A stretch of 64,000 nucleotides of DNA from Lentinus brumalis (lineage: Eukaryota > Basidiomycota > Agaricomycetes > Polyporales > Polyporaceae), in assembly GCA_001792895.1 (NCBI GenBank), contig MARA01000038.1, positions 186,001-250,000 of the forward strand, written 5' to 3'. This document shows positions 10,328 to 21,883 of this stretch, piece by piece. The notes under the pieces are model-generated. The model had not been told where the DNA came from, ran no database searches, and was given only the letters and a program-made list of their open reading frames with translations. The number at the start of each line of letters is the position of its first letter. Within the stretch, counting starts at the first letter, position 1. Made by a program: the position numbers and the translations under genes.

Positions 10328-11613
10328 CTTGCAGCATGGCAGACGAGAGCCTGGAAGTCGGCGTGTCGGTATATATCAAAGAAAATCACTACCTCGATGT
10401 GTGCCCAGTTTTTTGTACGAATGTGTATCTGTCCAGTACGCAATCGCATGAGCCTGAGCAATGAAGACCATGATGGGGTGACCGCACAAGGAACGACAAG
10501 AGAGACGTCATGGGACGGCACGATTGCGCCTTCTTCCTAGGGAGCTTCTGAGAGTTAAACTCCACGTCGTCCCGCGACAGTGCGAACCTTTCGACTCTCC
10601 AAGCTTCAAGCTTCAGGCCCAGCTCCAGCCGGACAGCTTCCGGGTCGTCCTCTTACATTCGCCATAAAGTTAGTCTTCCTCTCATCGAGGCCTTCGAGGC
10701 GGCAAAATTATACTCTTGCTCGACGAAGGACCTTGCATGCGCGATATCAGAGCAAATGTACGCAGCGGCCACATTCCGAGTCCTCGACAGCCCCTGAATC
10801 TCTGTTGGACTTCAAACTTCGAAAAGCTTCTGCGGGCTAAGGCGACACGTCAGAGCGCGAGCAGATCATGCGACAAAGGAGGAGAGTACTCAAGACGCTC
10901 AGCGCATACTCCTCCTCCAGGATCCGTTCCCCTTTGGCTCCCCTAGGCAGACGATTGACAGGTCTATGGATTGGGGGCAGGACGACCCGACAACGTCTGC
11001 TATGTAGTAGCAAACAGTAGCAAACGCGCCTCTGCCGTCTGATCCGAGGACCATATGCAGAAGACTGATCAGGACTGATCTTCCTTTTTGAGACGACATG
11101 CCCATGTGTTTCCCCTCATGTCTTCTGGTTCAGCTGGCGACACCGAGTGGACGAGTACATAGCCGTGCAGAACTTCAACTTGAATGTTTTCGTCAGCTCC
11201 ATATAATATCTAGTCCTCTGTCATGCCGCCTTTGAAAGTAGTGACCAGTGCATTGCGAAGTAGGACTCTCATACGCTCCAAAGAAACCCTTTTGCTCCTC
11301 TACCCGCATCTATACTACATACAACGCTGACGTTTGTGGTTATTCGTTGTCAATTCCTTCCAGCCTTATCGAACGTCGTCCTCTCCACACACCTTCAAGT
11401 TGGGGCACACTTGATGTGATTGAGGCTTCTCTGTAGTTGAGTTGCTTGAACTTGAAGTTCCAGGCTGCAAATTCCCGAAGATCACGCTATCCCCGATTCC
11501 TGGTGTACGTATGGCACCGGTGGGAACAAGTTGATAATGCGGGGCACTCCCTCCGAGTCCCTCTGAAGCACCGTTACTTATGTAGCGTGTCAAGCAGTGT
11601 GCGCATGAGCGAC
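10328..11613. other. Spacer between copy D and GNAT copy 1
   Basis: About 1.3 kb without a supportable gene. No transposon ends or long repeats were seen. The last 100 bases serve as the promoter or leader of the GNAT gene. Confidence 0.4.
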
Positions 11614-12786
11614 ATGACTGCCTACCACGACAGGGAGAAGGCGGCCCACTTAAGCGACCGGCCCCAGACTCATGAAAGGTTCCAAACATTCAACGACGAA
11701 ATCGAGGTAAACCCGTTGCGATACTGTGAGTCTCACCGTACTAGATATATGTATACACTTACTCAACTGACTCAACTGTTGTACGGCCCGGATGGACACA
11801 GCCAGTATACCTCAAGCAGCCAGTAATACATACAATGCAACGCGGGTCGAGTCCATGGCACGCTACTTCGACGTTGGTCCCATGGGCTCACCACCATCCA
11901 GTATACAGTGCGCACTGACACCATCTTCCCATGCTTTCCAGGACGTCGATTCCACGCCGTTGTCCGTGTCGCGCAAGAAATTCCTCATAGCATTAAATTA
12001 TGCGGACGCGGTGCGTCGAGGTCGCGTATTCACCATAAACCGTGGCGACTCCAATCTGGCATAGTGCGTAGTGAATGCTCCTTGCGCTCAGCTGCAGCAG
12101 CCACATTGACCACCGGGAACCATCGACAGTCGCGAACCTGGAGAGAAGAGGGCCGACTCGCTGATCGTTTATATTGCTTCGTTGTTCAACCCTTTCAAGT
12201 CCGCCGAGCTGCGCAAGGTTTGCTTGCTTTCGACGATGAGTACCATGCCGTACCTGACGCCGGCACACCGTGACGTCTTCGGTCCCCATGCAGAGAGAGA
12301 CGGAGATTGGAACAAAGTTGAGAGCCATGTTCAAGTCGGCACTAGGCGACAGGGTCAATGACATGATGGAGCTCGCCGGCCTAGCAACTGCGCCTGAGAA
12401 GCAAGGACGCGGATACGCCACTGCCCTCGTGAAAGTTCTGAACGACATGGTGAGATAATCTCACAGCCATGTAGTCTGGCCAAAATGTTCATCAGAATCT
12501 TCTTGCGAGTGAAATAGGCGGACGCTCGGGGTCGTGCGGTGTACCTGATCACGGACGACGCCAAGTGGTTCTACGAGGAGCTTGGCTACGTGCTCGTCGC
12601 AGAGGACTGGGCGGGCGTCGACAATCCGAAGTGGAAGGGTGACCCTGTGCCAATTCGTATAGTGAGTCGAGTGGATCAAGAATCAAGTCGTGGCCGTTCT
12701 GCTGACGTCGTCGTTGGTAGATGGTGAGGGAGCCCCAGTCGGCAAGACGGCTCGTGGATGCGGAGAAGGTTGGCGTCGAAGGCTAA
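11614..12786 (+). CDS. GNAT-family N-acetyltransferase paralog 1
   Basis: Seven exons: 11614-11725, 11802-11872, 11942-12063, 12130-12217, 12294-12449, 12518-12661 and 12721-12786, intact, 252 residues. Exons 2, 3, 4, 5 and 6 (71, 122, 88, 156, 144 nt) have the same lengths as in paralog 2, which confirms the model. The acetyl-CoA pyrophosphate loop is EKQGRGYATALV (about residues 170-181), followed by the C-terminal GNAT part YLITDDAKWFYEELGYVLV. The family transfers acetyl from acetyl-CoA to an amine; the substrate is unknown. The ATG at 11605 in the same frame is an alternative start; 11614 aligns best with the paralog starting at 52331. It lies 1.3 kb downstream of copy D on the same strand. 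Confidence 0.75.
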
Positions 12787-13395
12787 GCGCGGTCATCTTG
12801 ATGGGATGTACTGGCTCCAATCACCTTGCAGAACGGCGCTTGCCGAGGCGGAATGACCGGAGGAAGAGGTTAAATCAAACTTTCGGTTGGAGACGGCCGC
12901 CAACCCCTCTTATACACTGCGTTCTAATCAGCCGCTGCATTAGGACCCACATTGTACGACTATATCTATGGAGTGCGCTGCTGGAGTTTGCCGTCACTCG
13001 CAAGACCCAGCTCAAGGTGATTACTCACCGTCAGTACGAGGCAACTTGCGCCACGCAGAACAAGGTCACCGACGCAATACGGAGAAACACGCCACAGGTA
13101 CTTAGCAGTAGACTAGAGTAGACGCTGGAAGAACAGTGTGCGCCGTAGATTCTAGTACACAGACTCGCGGAGCACCTGGCTCGATGGATAACCATCTCCA
13201 CATATCCAATCCGTGTATCCAGACCCCACGGCTCAATTAAGAGCAATATCCCCACACGCAATGCTATCGTACGCAACTCCTACACCGAGCCACAGCCGAC
13301 TGTGCTCGGACCAATCCACCAGAAACGATCGAAGGACAAAAGGAACGGAAGGGGGTCACGCTCTATCTATGTACAGTTTTGCGTGCGTCGTGACC
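12787..13395. other. Convergent spacer between GNAT 1 and the DUF6534 gene
   Basis: Both flanking genes end here. No gene or repeat recognised; the 3' untranslated regions of both are expected in it. Confidence 0.45.
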
Positions 13396-15317
13396 TTACA
13401 CAAGCTCGCCGCCTTTGATCGTCTTCATGTCGTAGTTCTGTGAAGATGAGCGGAAGACTTGCGGTCAGTAAGCTGCGTCGAACATACCGAGCTGCGAGGA
13501 GACGGCATGCTCACGTTGTCGACCTCCTGCTGGGACACGCGCATGCCCATGTCATTCGTGACAACGGTCTGGCGGTATACCTCCACCTTCGGCTAGAGCA
13601 GATCTAAGTATCGAACATAGTAGCAAGCAAGGCACGACGTTACTCACCACTGGGGGTGCGACGGGACGGAAGCCGCTGTTGCTGTACGACTCGAACGACG
13701 GGTACTGCGCGTTATTGCTAACTTTGTTGCGAATGTGCGACCGAGCGTTCAAGCTTCCCAGGAAGGAGTTGGCGTAGACTGCGAGGTGTCGTCTCCATCA
13801 GCGACCTGCCGGCCGACACTTGACGCACGAGGGTGTGAAGACTTACGCTTGCCCTGGATCTCAACCAAACCGAGGAAGACGAGACTCTCCTTCTGCGTAG
13901 CATACTGGGATACGCGATACGTGAGTGCTTGGTGGCGACAGCAAAGTCGAGTCGACTTACAAGAATGACGGAAAGGATGGATGCCGTGCTGAAGCATCAA
14001 GCAGAGTCGTCAGTTCAATGTCAGTAACTTTGTCCGACAAATCGCACGTACGCAGTGATCGCGCCGGAGTTGACGGCGTACAACATGATGAGGTTGACAC
14101 GGCTGTTTGACTGCCTGAGAGCGGTAGAAGTCAATCGGCTATCCAGAGGAGGAGGATAGGTATCAGGTACTTGTGGTATTCCGAGCGCCCGCGTGATAGG
14201 AAGAAAGAGAGCGTGAGCGCCACCAACACGTCTACGAGGGCTGCAGCGCCCAAGCCACCGGCGACGGTAACCTGTTCCGGACCACGGTCAGATTGTACAA
14301 TCAATACGATGTCGTGAGGGACGTACCGTCGCCGCCGTCTGAGCTCTGAACAGCAGCCAGTGAGGGAAGTGGTAGCTAGAGGGTGCCCGTGAGCACGGCG
14401 ACGGGAGGACACGAGGGTTCATCGATGCATACCTGAGGATGGTGGACCCGATACCGAAACCGACTCGGCATATCGTGAAGAACAGCTTAGTATTCATCGT
14501 CAGGCGGCGCGCGACATAATACGGGACGAGGTACTCACGATGCCACCAGTGAGGAGCTTGTTCTTGTTGCTCACTAGGAGATGGGAGTTAGACGCGAGAC
14601 GCTCTGGCAGGATAGCAGCGATACTCACTGATCCATACTCGTCTCACGTAGAACCTACACAGACCGTCAGCAGCTGACGAACTGAGAGTCGGCGGGAGAC
14701 GCTCACAGTTGCACGAGAGTGGACAGAATAACTTCCGTGAAGACCGTGATCTAGTCAGAAAGCCGGTGAGTGACATCCTGCAGCGTGCTACACGCGATGG
14801 GCACTTACACCGACACCCCTGTGATGGAACGGAGTGTGAGAGACGGTGCATTACGAAGTAAGTTGAAGACATACCAGTTGATATCTCCGAAACCCAAGAA
14901 GTCTCCGAAGCCCGTGATGACGTAGGCATAGCAGAGCTGGATGCAAAAAGCGGTGTGCACGACCTCCAGAACCCTGCACCCGTATGCATCAGCAGCTATC
15001 TGGACCTTGGCTGTAAGAAACGCACCAAGTAACAGCCACCTGTATTGTTCATGTGTGAGCGCATAGCGGATGTTGAAGTAGCGAGGACGTACGAAGAGCC
15101 TCAAGGATCGTGTATCGCTCTGGTACTTCTGAAAATAGATGAAGGTCTGCAGAGTGGTGATACCGAACAGACTTGGCGAGGTACGTCAGCGACCAAGCCA
15201 AGGACAGCGCGAACATGCGAAAGCCAAGGCTGTTACTCACATACAAGCGATGAAGACCTCAATCAAGAGGCCGCCGAAGAAGGCCTCAGCTGGATTCTCT
15301 GTCGCAACTTCTGCCAT
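13396..15317 (-). CDS. DUF6534-type seven-helix membrane protein with two microexons
   Basis: Seventeen exons, from the ATG at 15317 to the TAA at 13396: 15317-15241, 15171-15093, 15039-15026 (14 nt), 14973-14875, 14818-14809 (10 nt), 14750-14707, 14654-14629, 14573-14539, 14485-14433, 14375-14327, 14271-14171, 14114-14052, 13988-13961, 13904-13847, 13778-13648, 13592-13515 and 13437-13396. The frame closes exactly at 328 residues. Family hallmarks seen are LFGITTLQTFIYFQKY in helix 1-2, VLEVVHTAF, LVQLFYVRRVW, the helix VTVAGGLGAAALVDVLVA and the segment YANSFLGSLNARSH after the last helix. DUF6534 proteins are abundant, unstudied Agaricomycete plasma- or endomembrane proteins with a receptor-like topology. 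The C-terminal tail of about 75 residues is cytosolic-looking and polar. Confidence 0.8.
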
Positions 15318-17239
15318 GTTCCCGGGTTCGCGCTAGCGTCGAGAGAGCGGCGAGAGACGACTCGGAGGGGGAGGGGCGGAAGAGAAAGGAACGGGAGGGG
15401 AGGATAGGCCGCGACACGAGGTGGAAGGCCAAGCTAAAACCCTCCGTTCCCGCGAAGCCGCGGTACTGTTTATAGCTCCGGCAGCTCCAGTTCGCAAGGA
15501 AACGCATCGGAGGATTCTAGGTCGGGAGGAGCACGCGGCGCGCTACCGTCGCGATGTGGCGGGACGAGTCGCTGGGCCCCGAGGGCACGGACGTCAGAAA
15601 CTTTGAGCCGCATCCCACGTCCACGCTGGCCCCTCGGGAAGATCGAGGTGCAGGAGGAGGAGGGAGAAGTTTACGCACCGGGCGCTTCCACGGCGTAAAC
15701 CTCTTCCGCCGCACGTAGCCCGGTTTAACCAGGTTCGTTCGGTCCATTCTTTGCTCGCATAACCTCGAGGAGATGCCCCGGAAGATGGCCAAGACATTGC
15801 CTGTTAACATTTAACGTGGAGGGACAGAAGGGGACAGACTTCCAACAGGAGTGGCAGCCGCTGGATCGGGCACCGACGCCAGGCACGTATGCAGTATTAG
15901 TAACAGACATTTCCCCGCTCGCGCTGTCCCCTGCTGGGCGCACTTACCAGGGCGTCGAGACTCGACGCAGACGAGCTTCAGGCTCAGAGATTCTTCGGTC
16001 CTTCCACAAACGAAAAGCGGCTACTTCGCAAGTGTTTGCGCTTCGTGCCACAGCCTGCGAACCATGACGATCGGTCGAGATCCGCCACTAGATCTGCAGA
16101 GATCCCGACTGATGCATGACGGCGGCCGGCGTAAACCATTACTTATGTTGCCCGGCCGCCCTTGAAAGCGTCCGTTGTCCGATTCAGTACATACCGCTCG
16201 CAAACTTTTGTGGGGCTAGGCTGTGCGTCCTATTCTCCTCAGCGGTCTGGCTTCAGCCAGACGCACTGCAAAGCCGCAGGTTGGCGACGATGTCCGCTCG
16301 AGAAACACTCCGACTTTGCAATTCGCTTGAATTCGCAGGAAAAATGGTCGCCGTGGGCGGAAGAGACGAAAGGAGTCGAGCATCAGAACTACGTCTCCAC
16401 CTAGAAATCAGTGCTGCATCAGTCGCCAATTTTGTGGAGGAGCTGGTGGAGTGTTTGAAGAGCAAGCGCACGCGCGCGCGCGCGTACTTACTTCCTACTA
16501 CTACTAACTACTAGGGGAAGGCGCGGTGCCGAGGGCTGCCATACGTCGGAAAACATGTTCCGCCAAACATACCCAGCCAACCGCATCTTTCGGCCTTCCC
16601 GTGAGTCGGCGTTGCGCATGGCGTGCGGGGAGAGCACGCCTGCATACTTAGTCAAGTACCGATCCTCGATCCTCTACTCTCAACGCCGTCGTCGGCATGG
16701 ACGCCGTGTCCGATGGGCAGGTCAGTCAACCATAGTCAACCAGATCATGACGACCGACCAAATACGCATTGTGCCGCGCGGATCGCACGAGACTAACTGA
16801 AGCTTGCGATTGAGGTACATACTACCGTTGGCTTGGTAGTCGATCCGCTTGGGTTCAAGTCAAGGTCTGGATCACCCAAGGCATCTGCTCTCTCTTTCGC
16901 ACTCCGCCCATGCTCGATCGACTGGTTCTCGAGCCTAGTACTACGTCATACTTAGTAGGAGTTCATACTATGACCGCCACGCCGGTACTACTGTACATAT
17001 GTATGATAGAAAATGATAGAGCTCAAGGCCGCCACCGGCCGCCTGGATGGCAGATCCAGTTGGTACATAGCCAAGACTGGACAGAGGACCTTCCAATGCC
17101 ATGTCCAGCTGACAGAAACGCGTGGTGTCTTGAATCAGAATATGGCATAAACGCCGACCTCCTGCGAGGTACAACGAGCTCTAGGTGCGATTTGACTTAA
17201 AGCACACCCGTGAACAGAGGACACCATACTGAAGCGTAA
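15318..17239. other. Long spacer upstream of the DUF6534 gene
   Basis: About 1.9 kb. GC-rich DNA (15330-15800) precedes the gene on the minus strand. A short (CG)n run lies at about 16470-16483. Open frames are short and have no family signal. I see no gene here. Confidence 0.4.
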
Positions 17240-17932
17240 TCAACCCCGCGATGGAGCGGCGAGGTTATTAAGTCGGTGCTCATAGTCCACACCTCCCAGC
17301 ACCGATATCGGTGTGTCTAGCCTGGCCCGAGACTCCAGGAGACGAGCAACATTGCGTGGAGAAGAGCTGGCGCAAAGCATGAGCATATAGAGACTCACCG
17401 GACTCGGGCAGGGACAAGAGCCGCGCGACTCTGATATGATCCAACGTACGGTTCGGACAACGCTGAGCTGAATGCAACTTGAGGCTCGTAGAAAGGAAAG
17501 GGTGAGCGAAACAGATGCGCGAGTCGATGATTGTAGTTCCTGGCAGTGCGAGCTGGAGCGCTGATGATCTATAGGTTGATCCCGCAGGACCGAAGCCTGT
17601 GCAGTACATATTTCAGTATCACGTGTAGCACAGTCTTGCACAGTAGCAAATACACGGTGATGAAACAGACATACCGAGCATATCGCACAAAGTACGGTAC
17701 TTATAGCCTCGTCAGAAACAGCGAGACTGACACACCAGGAGTGACCTGCAAGATCTGATGCAAGTTGACAGCGACCTTGATGGCGACAGACTGCCACTGC
17801 CTGCCCGGTGATGGGAACCAAGACGAAGGTGGTGCACCGGGCTGTGCCAGCAAAGAAAAGGCCGGACGCGACGACAATCCCGTATACATCCTTCGTGCTT
17901 CGAACCCTCACCGGGCGTGTACAACTTCTCAC
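17240..17932 (-). other. Unresolved 230-codon open frame
   Basis: An uninterrupted minus-strand frame of 693 bases with no ATG start. It contains hydrophobic stretches (for example VASGLFFAGTARCTTFVLV and VSLAVSDEAISTVLCAI) that vaguely recall helices of DUF6534-like membrane proteins. I could not build a convincing spliced model. It may be part of a decayed membrane-protein gene or chance. Confidence 0.2.
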
Positions 17933-17978
17933 CTATCCTTTGAGGAACTCCCCTGCAGCAACAATACGCCAAGATAAC

Positions 17979-18287
17979 ATGAGGTTAGACCATTCGCTTT
18001 TGTTCGAAGTCGCCCTGCCCACTAACACTGACCTTTAAAGCGCTGGATCTGCTCTCCTCGCTATTCCCAAGAGCATCGGGAAGGGATACCTCTATGTGGT
18101 CGCCGGTGAGCATTTCCTCGCATGAGCAAGTCGAACCTCAACTCACGATGCGACGCTTCTCATGTCGCGCCCTCTAGGTACAATTGCAGGCGCCAGCAAG
18201 GTCAGCCGGGGATTGGGTAAAGCTGTTGCCATTCTGTGCTGCCCATGTACCTGCGGGATGTCCTTGATGATTGCTGCGGAAGAGTGA
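17979..18287 (+). CDS. Small 59-residue Gly/Ala-rich protein with CCPCTC tail
   Basis: Three exons: 17979-17983 (ATGAG), 18041-18105 and 18178-18287, with GT-AG introns of 57 and 72 nt. The product starts MSAGSALLAIPKSIGKGYLY, has a hydrophobic glycine/alanine-rich middle (VVAGTIAGASKVSRGLGKAV, about residues 21-40), then a cysteine cluster CCPCTC at about 45-50, and ends IAAEE. The cysteine cluster could be a palmitoylation or metal site; this is inference. The tiny first exon and short length make the model tentative, but the two later exons keep one frame and a consistent protein character. Family not recognised. Confidence 0.45.
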
Positions 18288-19048
18288 ATGGCAGTGAGTC
18301 GTGTCATCATAGCAGCTCTAGAAGAACGCCGTACATAGCTCAAATCATGATACCCATAATCGCAGCAAGGAAGGAAGAGGCTTGCATAGACTCAGAGCAT
18401 AACCAAGTTGTGGCCAAGTTCATGATGGACACTGGATTGGACACGAAATCACGATTCGGACCGTGAGATTTTCCACCAGTCTGCGCTGTATATGGTAACT
18501 CTAGCGCCTGTGCACTTGGACAGACGGCGCGCAATTCTGTCGAGTCAAAGTAACGAACCCGATGAGTCATAGGAGGGAACACTCTGTATGGTTGACGTGT
18601 TGCGTGGCTCAGCCGTATATGGTGTTTACACGCGCAGTAAAGAGTACTGCATAGCCTAACATTGGGAGTCGCATGGCCACTGATTTTCCTTGACTGTCTC
18701 TTGTGGCTTTCTCATGAGCTCACTCTCCAGCTCGGAGCAGGCTTATAGATATTGTATGACTTCGGTAACGGCCAAGGTACTTAAAGGGCGAGTAAATGCT
18801 GGGGCCGTCATGTGACCGCGTAGGGCGTCGCGTTACGGGGTGACGACACGCGGCTCTCGGCTTGAGGCGTGACTTTGACCTGATCCACCACTACCATCCC
18901 CCTTCCCTCTTACACAGGCTCTCGCGTCCCTCGCTGACCAGCGCTGACCCTGTCTCTGCGAGTCCTTGTTCTAGTTCAGGTCTTAGCTTGATCATCTCTG
19001 GGCTGCTCGATAGGCACACACCCTCGGTCAGCGGGGAGCGGATCGCGC
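18288..19048. other. Spacer and promoter region of the Atg14-like gene
   Basis: No gene recognised. The sequence just upstream of 19049 is CT-rich, as expected for a fungal promoter or 5' leader. Confidence 0.4.
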
Positions 19049-21049
19049 ATGGATTGCCAGAACTGCGAGCTGAGACAACGTCAGTTCTTTTGCGAGAATT
19101 GCCTCAGACAACAGTGCGCATCAGTAACCCATGAACACTTCTTACAATGAACTGATTGAGTGTCGTCCCATTTCAGCCTACTATCGCTGCGATTACAAAC
19201 CCAGCATGCTGCTGCTGATCGAGACGCTCACATTGCGTCTGCGGAGAAATCCCTGGCGAACGTTGTAGATCCAGCACGGTTGCGGCGCTCTGAGTGCAAG
19301 GGAAGGGAGGAGAGGGTACAGGAACTATGGCATGGGGTGAACCAGCTTAGGTCAACCAACGATGATCGTGCGTGATCCACACTCTCGCTCCTCATCCTTC
19401 AGCTTCATCCACTGACCTCGGATGCAGTACGCGATCGGATACAGAAGCTGCGTAGCTCCCTTGCAACACGCAGGCGTACACTTGCCATTGCTACCTCCAC
19501 CATCCTCCATGCCCATTCCTCCTCTACCCCCTCTACCTCCGTCTCTCCTCCCTACGCACCCATATCCACGTCTCCGCAATCCAACCGCCCGACATCCCAT
19601 CGGCCCAACTCCTCACTGTCCTCCCATTCCTCGACTCCGCCTCCCTCCAGTTCGTCGCCAGTGCCTCGCCCGCTCTCCTCGGCCGCCCGGCCTCTGAGTA
19701 CCAACTACTTCACGTCCACCTCTCCACAAGCCGTCCGCTCTCCACTATCAGTCGCAACGACACCACCACAAAGCCACTCTCGGCCGTCACTTATATCTGG
19801 TGCGCAGTCCCATCCATTTGGCACCACACAAGGACGCGTGGTCTCTGGAAGCGCTCCGTACGGGACGCCCATTCCCATGCGCGGGGTAGACCCAGTTGTC
19901 CGACAGATCGAAGAGCTGCAAGCACAAATGACCCAAATGTCTGACTCAATAGCCCGCGCACGGTCGGGGCTCGTCCAGGAGCTTGTGGAAGTGTTTAGTG
20001 TGGTCGAGGTCGGCGGACGACCGCCTTTGGGAGGCAAGGCCGGTACGAAGGGGGAATGGACTATCGGAGGGCTTGTACTACCAGTGCCTGGCGACATCCG
20101 TCGTAAGTCCCATCTCCCAATGTTGTGCTAACGATTAGGTTTCTCAACATTGCTTCGTACAGGATACCCCCCAGATCACATCAACGCTGTGCTCACACAC
20201 ACCATCCATTTTGTGACATTACTCGCCTTCTACCTTGGTATCAAGCTGCCCTTCGAGATTGTATGGAGTCGCTCTTCCACAACGCCCTCGAGTCCTTCAA
20301 AGGGAAGCGGGCTGCTGGGTGTCGGGATTCCATGGATTGGTGCTATACGCGGCGGCGAAAGTGGCGGGTGGGCACGGTTCGTTTGCCTACTTACCCTCAC
20401 GCATAGCGATTTACTGACCCTGTTCGCATGCAGGTGGTCCACGAAGCAACCTCTTCACGTATCCTCAGCACCTCCAGCAGCCTCCTCAAGCGCCTCCACC
20501 ACGTCTTCATCCTCCTCCTCATCTACTCGCCCCACCTCCCACCGGGCAACTACTACTCCCGCTTCGGCTCTCTCATCCTCGCCGCCCTCACCAAGCGCAC
20601 CCTACCCGCAGCGCACCACCTCCCTCTCCGGCTCGCTCGCAGACTCGCAGCTCGCCTCCGCGCCCCCACCAAGCACCTCCTCCTCCCCAGGCAGCGCATT
20701 CACAACCGCGCTCGCGATGCTCCTGTATAACGTCTGCTACCTCGCACACACGCAGGCCGTCGATGTTCCCCTCGCGCACGCCGGAGACGTCCTCGGTAAC
20801 CTATGGGCCGTCTGCTGCTCGCAGGAGCTCGGCCGCCGTGCGCACGCGACGCGCCCGCTGCTCCCCCCACCCACCCCTGCGAGCTTCCCGCTCGACTTCA
20901 GCCAGCTGCTGCAGGCGACTGCGGCAACCCCTACGCGCGTTCGTGCGAGGGGTACGAGCGGGCGCACGAAGGAGGTGAAGACCGAGCGGATCGTCGAAGA
21001 GGACGAGGGGTGGGACTTGCTGGACGCGGACGCGGACTTCATCGAGTGA
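19049..21049 (+). CDS. Atg14/Vps38 (UVRAG) family PI3-kinase complex subunit
   Basis: Five exons: 19049-19113, 19177-19367, 19428-20102, 20163-20376 and 20434-21049, 586 residues. The N-terminus MDCQNCELRQRQFFCENCLR carries the two CxxC pairs of Atg14/Barkor. A charged helical segment follows (QTQHAAADRDAHIASAEKSL) and then a long Ser/Thr/Pro linker. A second helical region is VDPVVRQIEELQAQMTQMSD. The conserved C-terminal domain includes YPPDHINAVLTHTIHFVTLL and FYLGIKLPFEIVW. Such proteins join Vps34, Vps15 and Vps30/Atg6 to direct PI3P synthesis in autophagy (Atg14) or vacuolar sorting (Vps38); the cysteine motif favours Atg14. The 57-nt intron 20377-20433 has no stop and is a multiple of three, so its retention would still be translatable. 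Confidence 0.75.
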
Positions 21050-21883
21050 CCGTGTGCGCACAGTTGGAACGCATTGATTATCTATTCCTGTTAACGGTTG
21101 ATTGGGCTTGGATGCTCCTGGATTCATTGATCGCATACTGTATTTCTAGCACTGTAGATGAGTGTACTACGTAGAGAGGCCGCGCCTGCTCACCGTTTCT
21201 GCTTGGAATGTCTCTTGTACAAGGATGATACTCCTGTATTCGACACCTATAATAATTGACTGCAGACGCATGCGCACAAATGCTACGGTACTAGGGGGCC
21301 CTGTAATTGGGCGGAGATGTGACAACGGCTCGAACGCGCGCAAAGCTGATAGATAGCTCTCAAGTCCGACAACATGCACAGCGAAAGGAGGACTGGGGAC
21401 CGGTGGGGGACGGAGGCTGAGACGGTAACGGGATGGGGAGTTGGGACGGGGACGGGGACGGGGACGGGACGAGAGCAGCGATATCAAGGTACACAGCGAA
21501 AGCGAAGTACATAACTGCATAAGTTCAAGGGGAGAGTGTTGAGACGCATGGAGTGAACTGAACGGTAACGTTGTGACGGATGTGGGGAGCCCGGCGTGCG
21601 ACTACTCGCGGGCAGAAGACCAACGTAAGGAGCTAGGCCTTTGCGGGGAGATGGGGGAAGGGGAGGTGGATGTGATGGATGCATGTTAGATGAGTATGAG
21701 TAAATGCGATATGCTGGTGACGAGATGCGAGACTAAACGTACGAGTACACAGATGATGACAGAACGGGGGTATGTTTGCACGGCGGCATACTCGAAGCAA
21801 CACTGTCCGCCTACGCGACGGCGGCCACTCCTCTCATAGATAACACTCACAACAGCCTTTCCTTAGAATCGCTGCTGCAGCGC
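21050..21883. other. Convergent spacer with a GGGGAC minisatellite
   Basis: 3' ends of two convergent genes. At 21443-21470 about four copies of GGGGAC lie in a row; otherwise no gene or repeat is seen. Confidence 0.5.
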
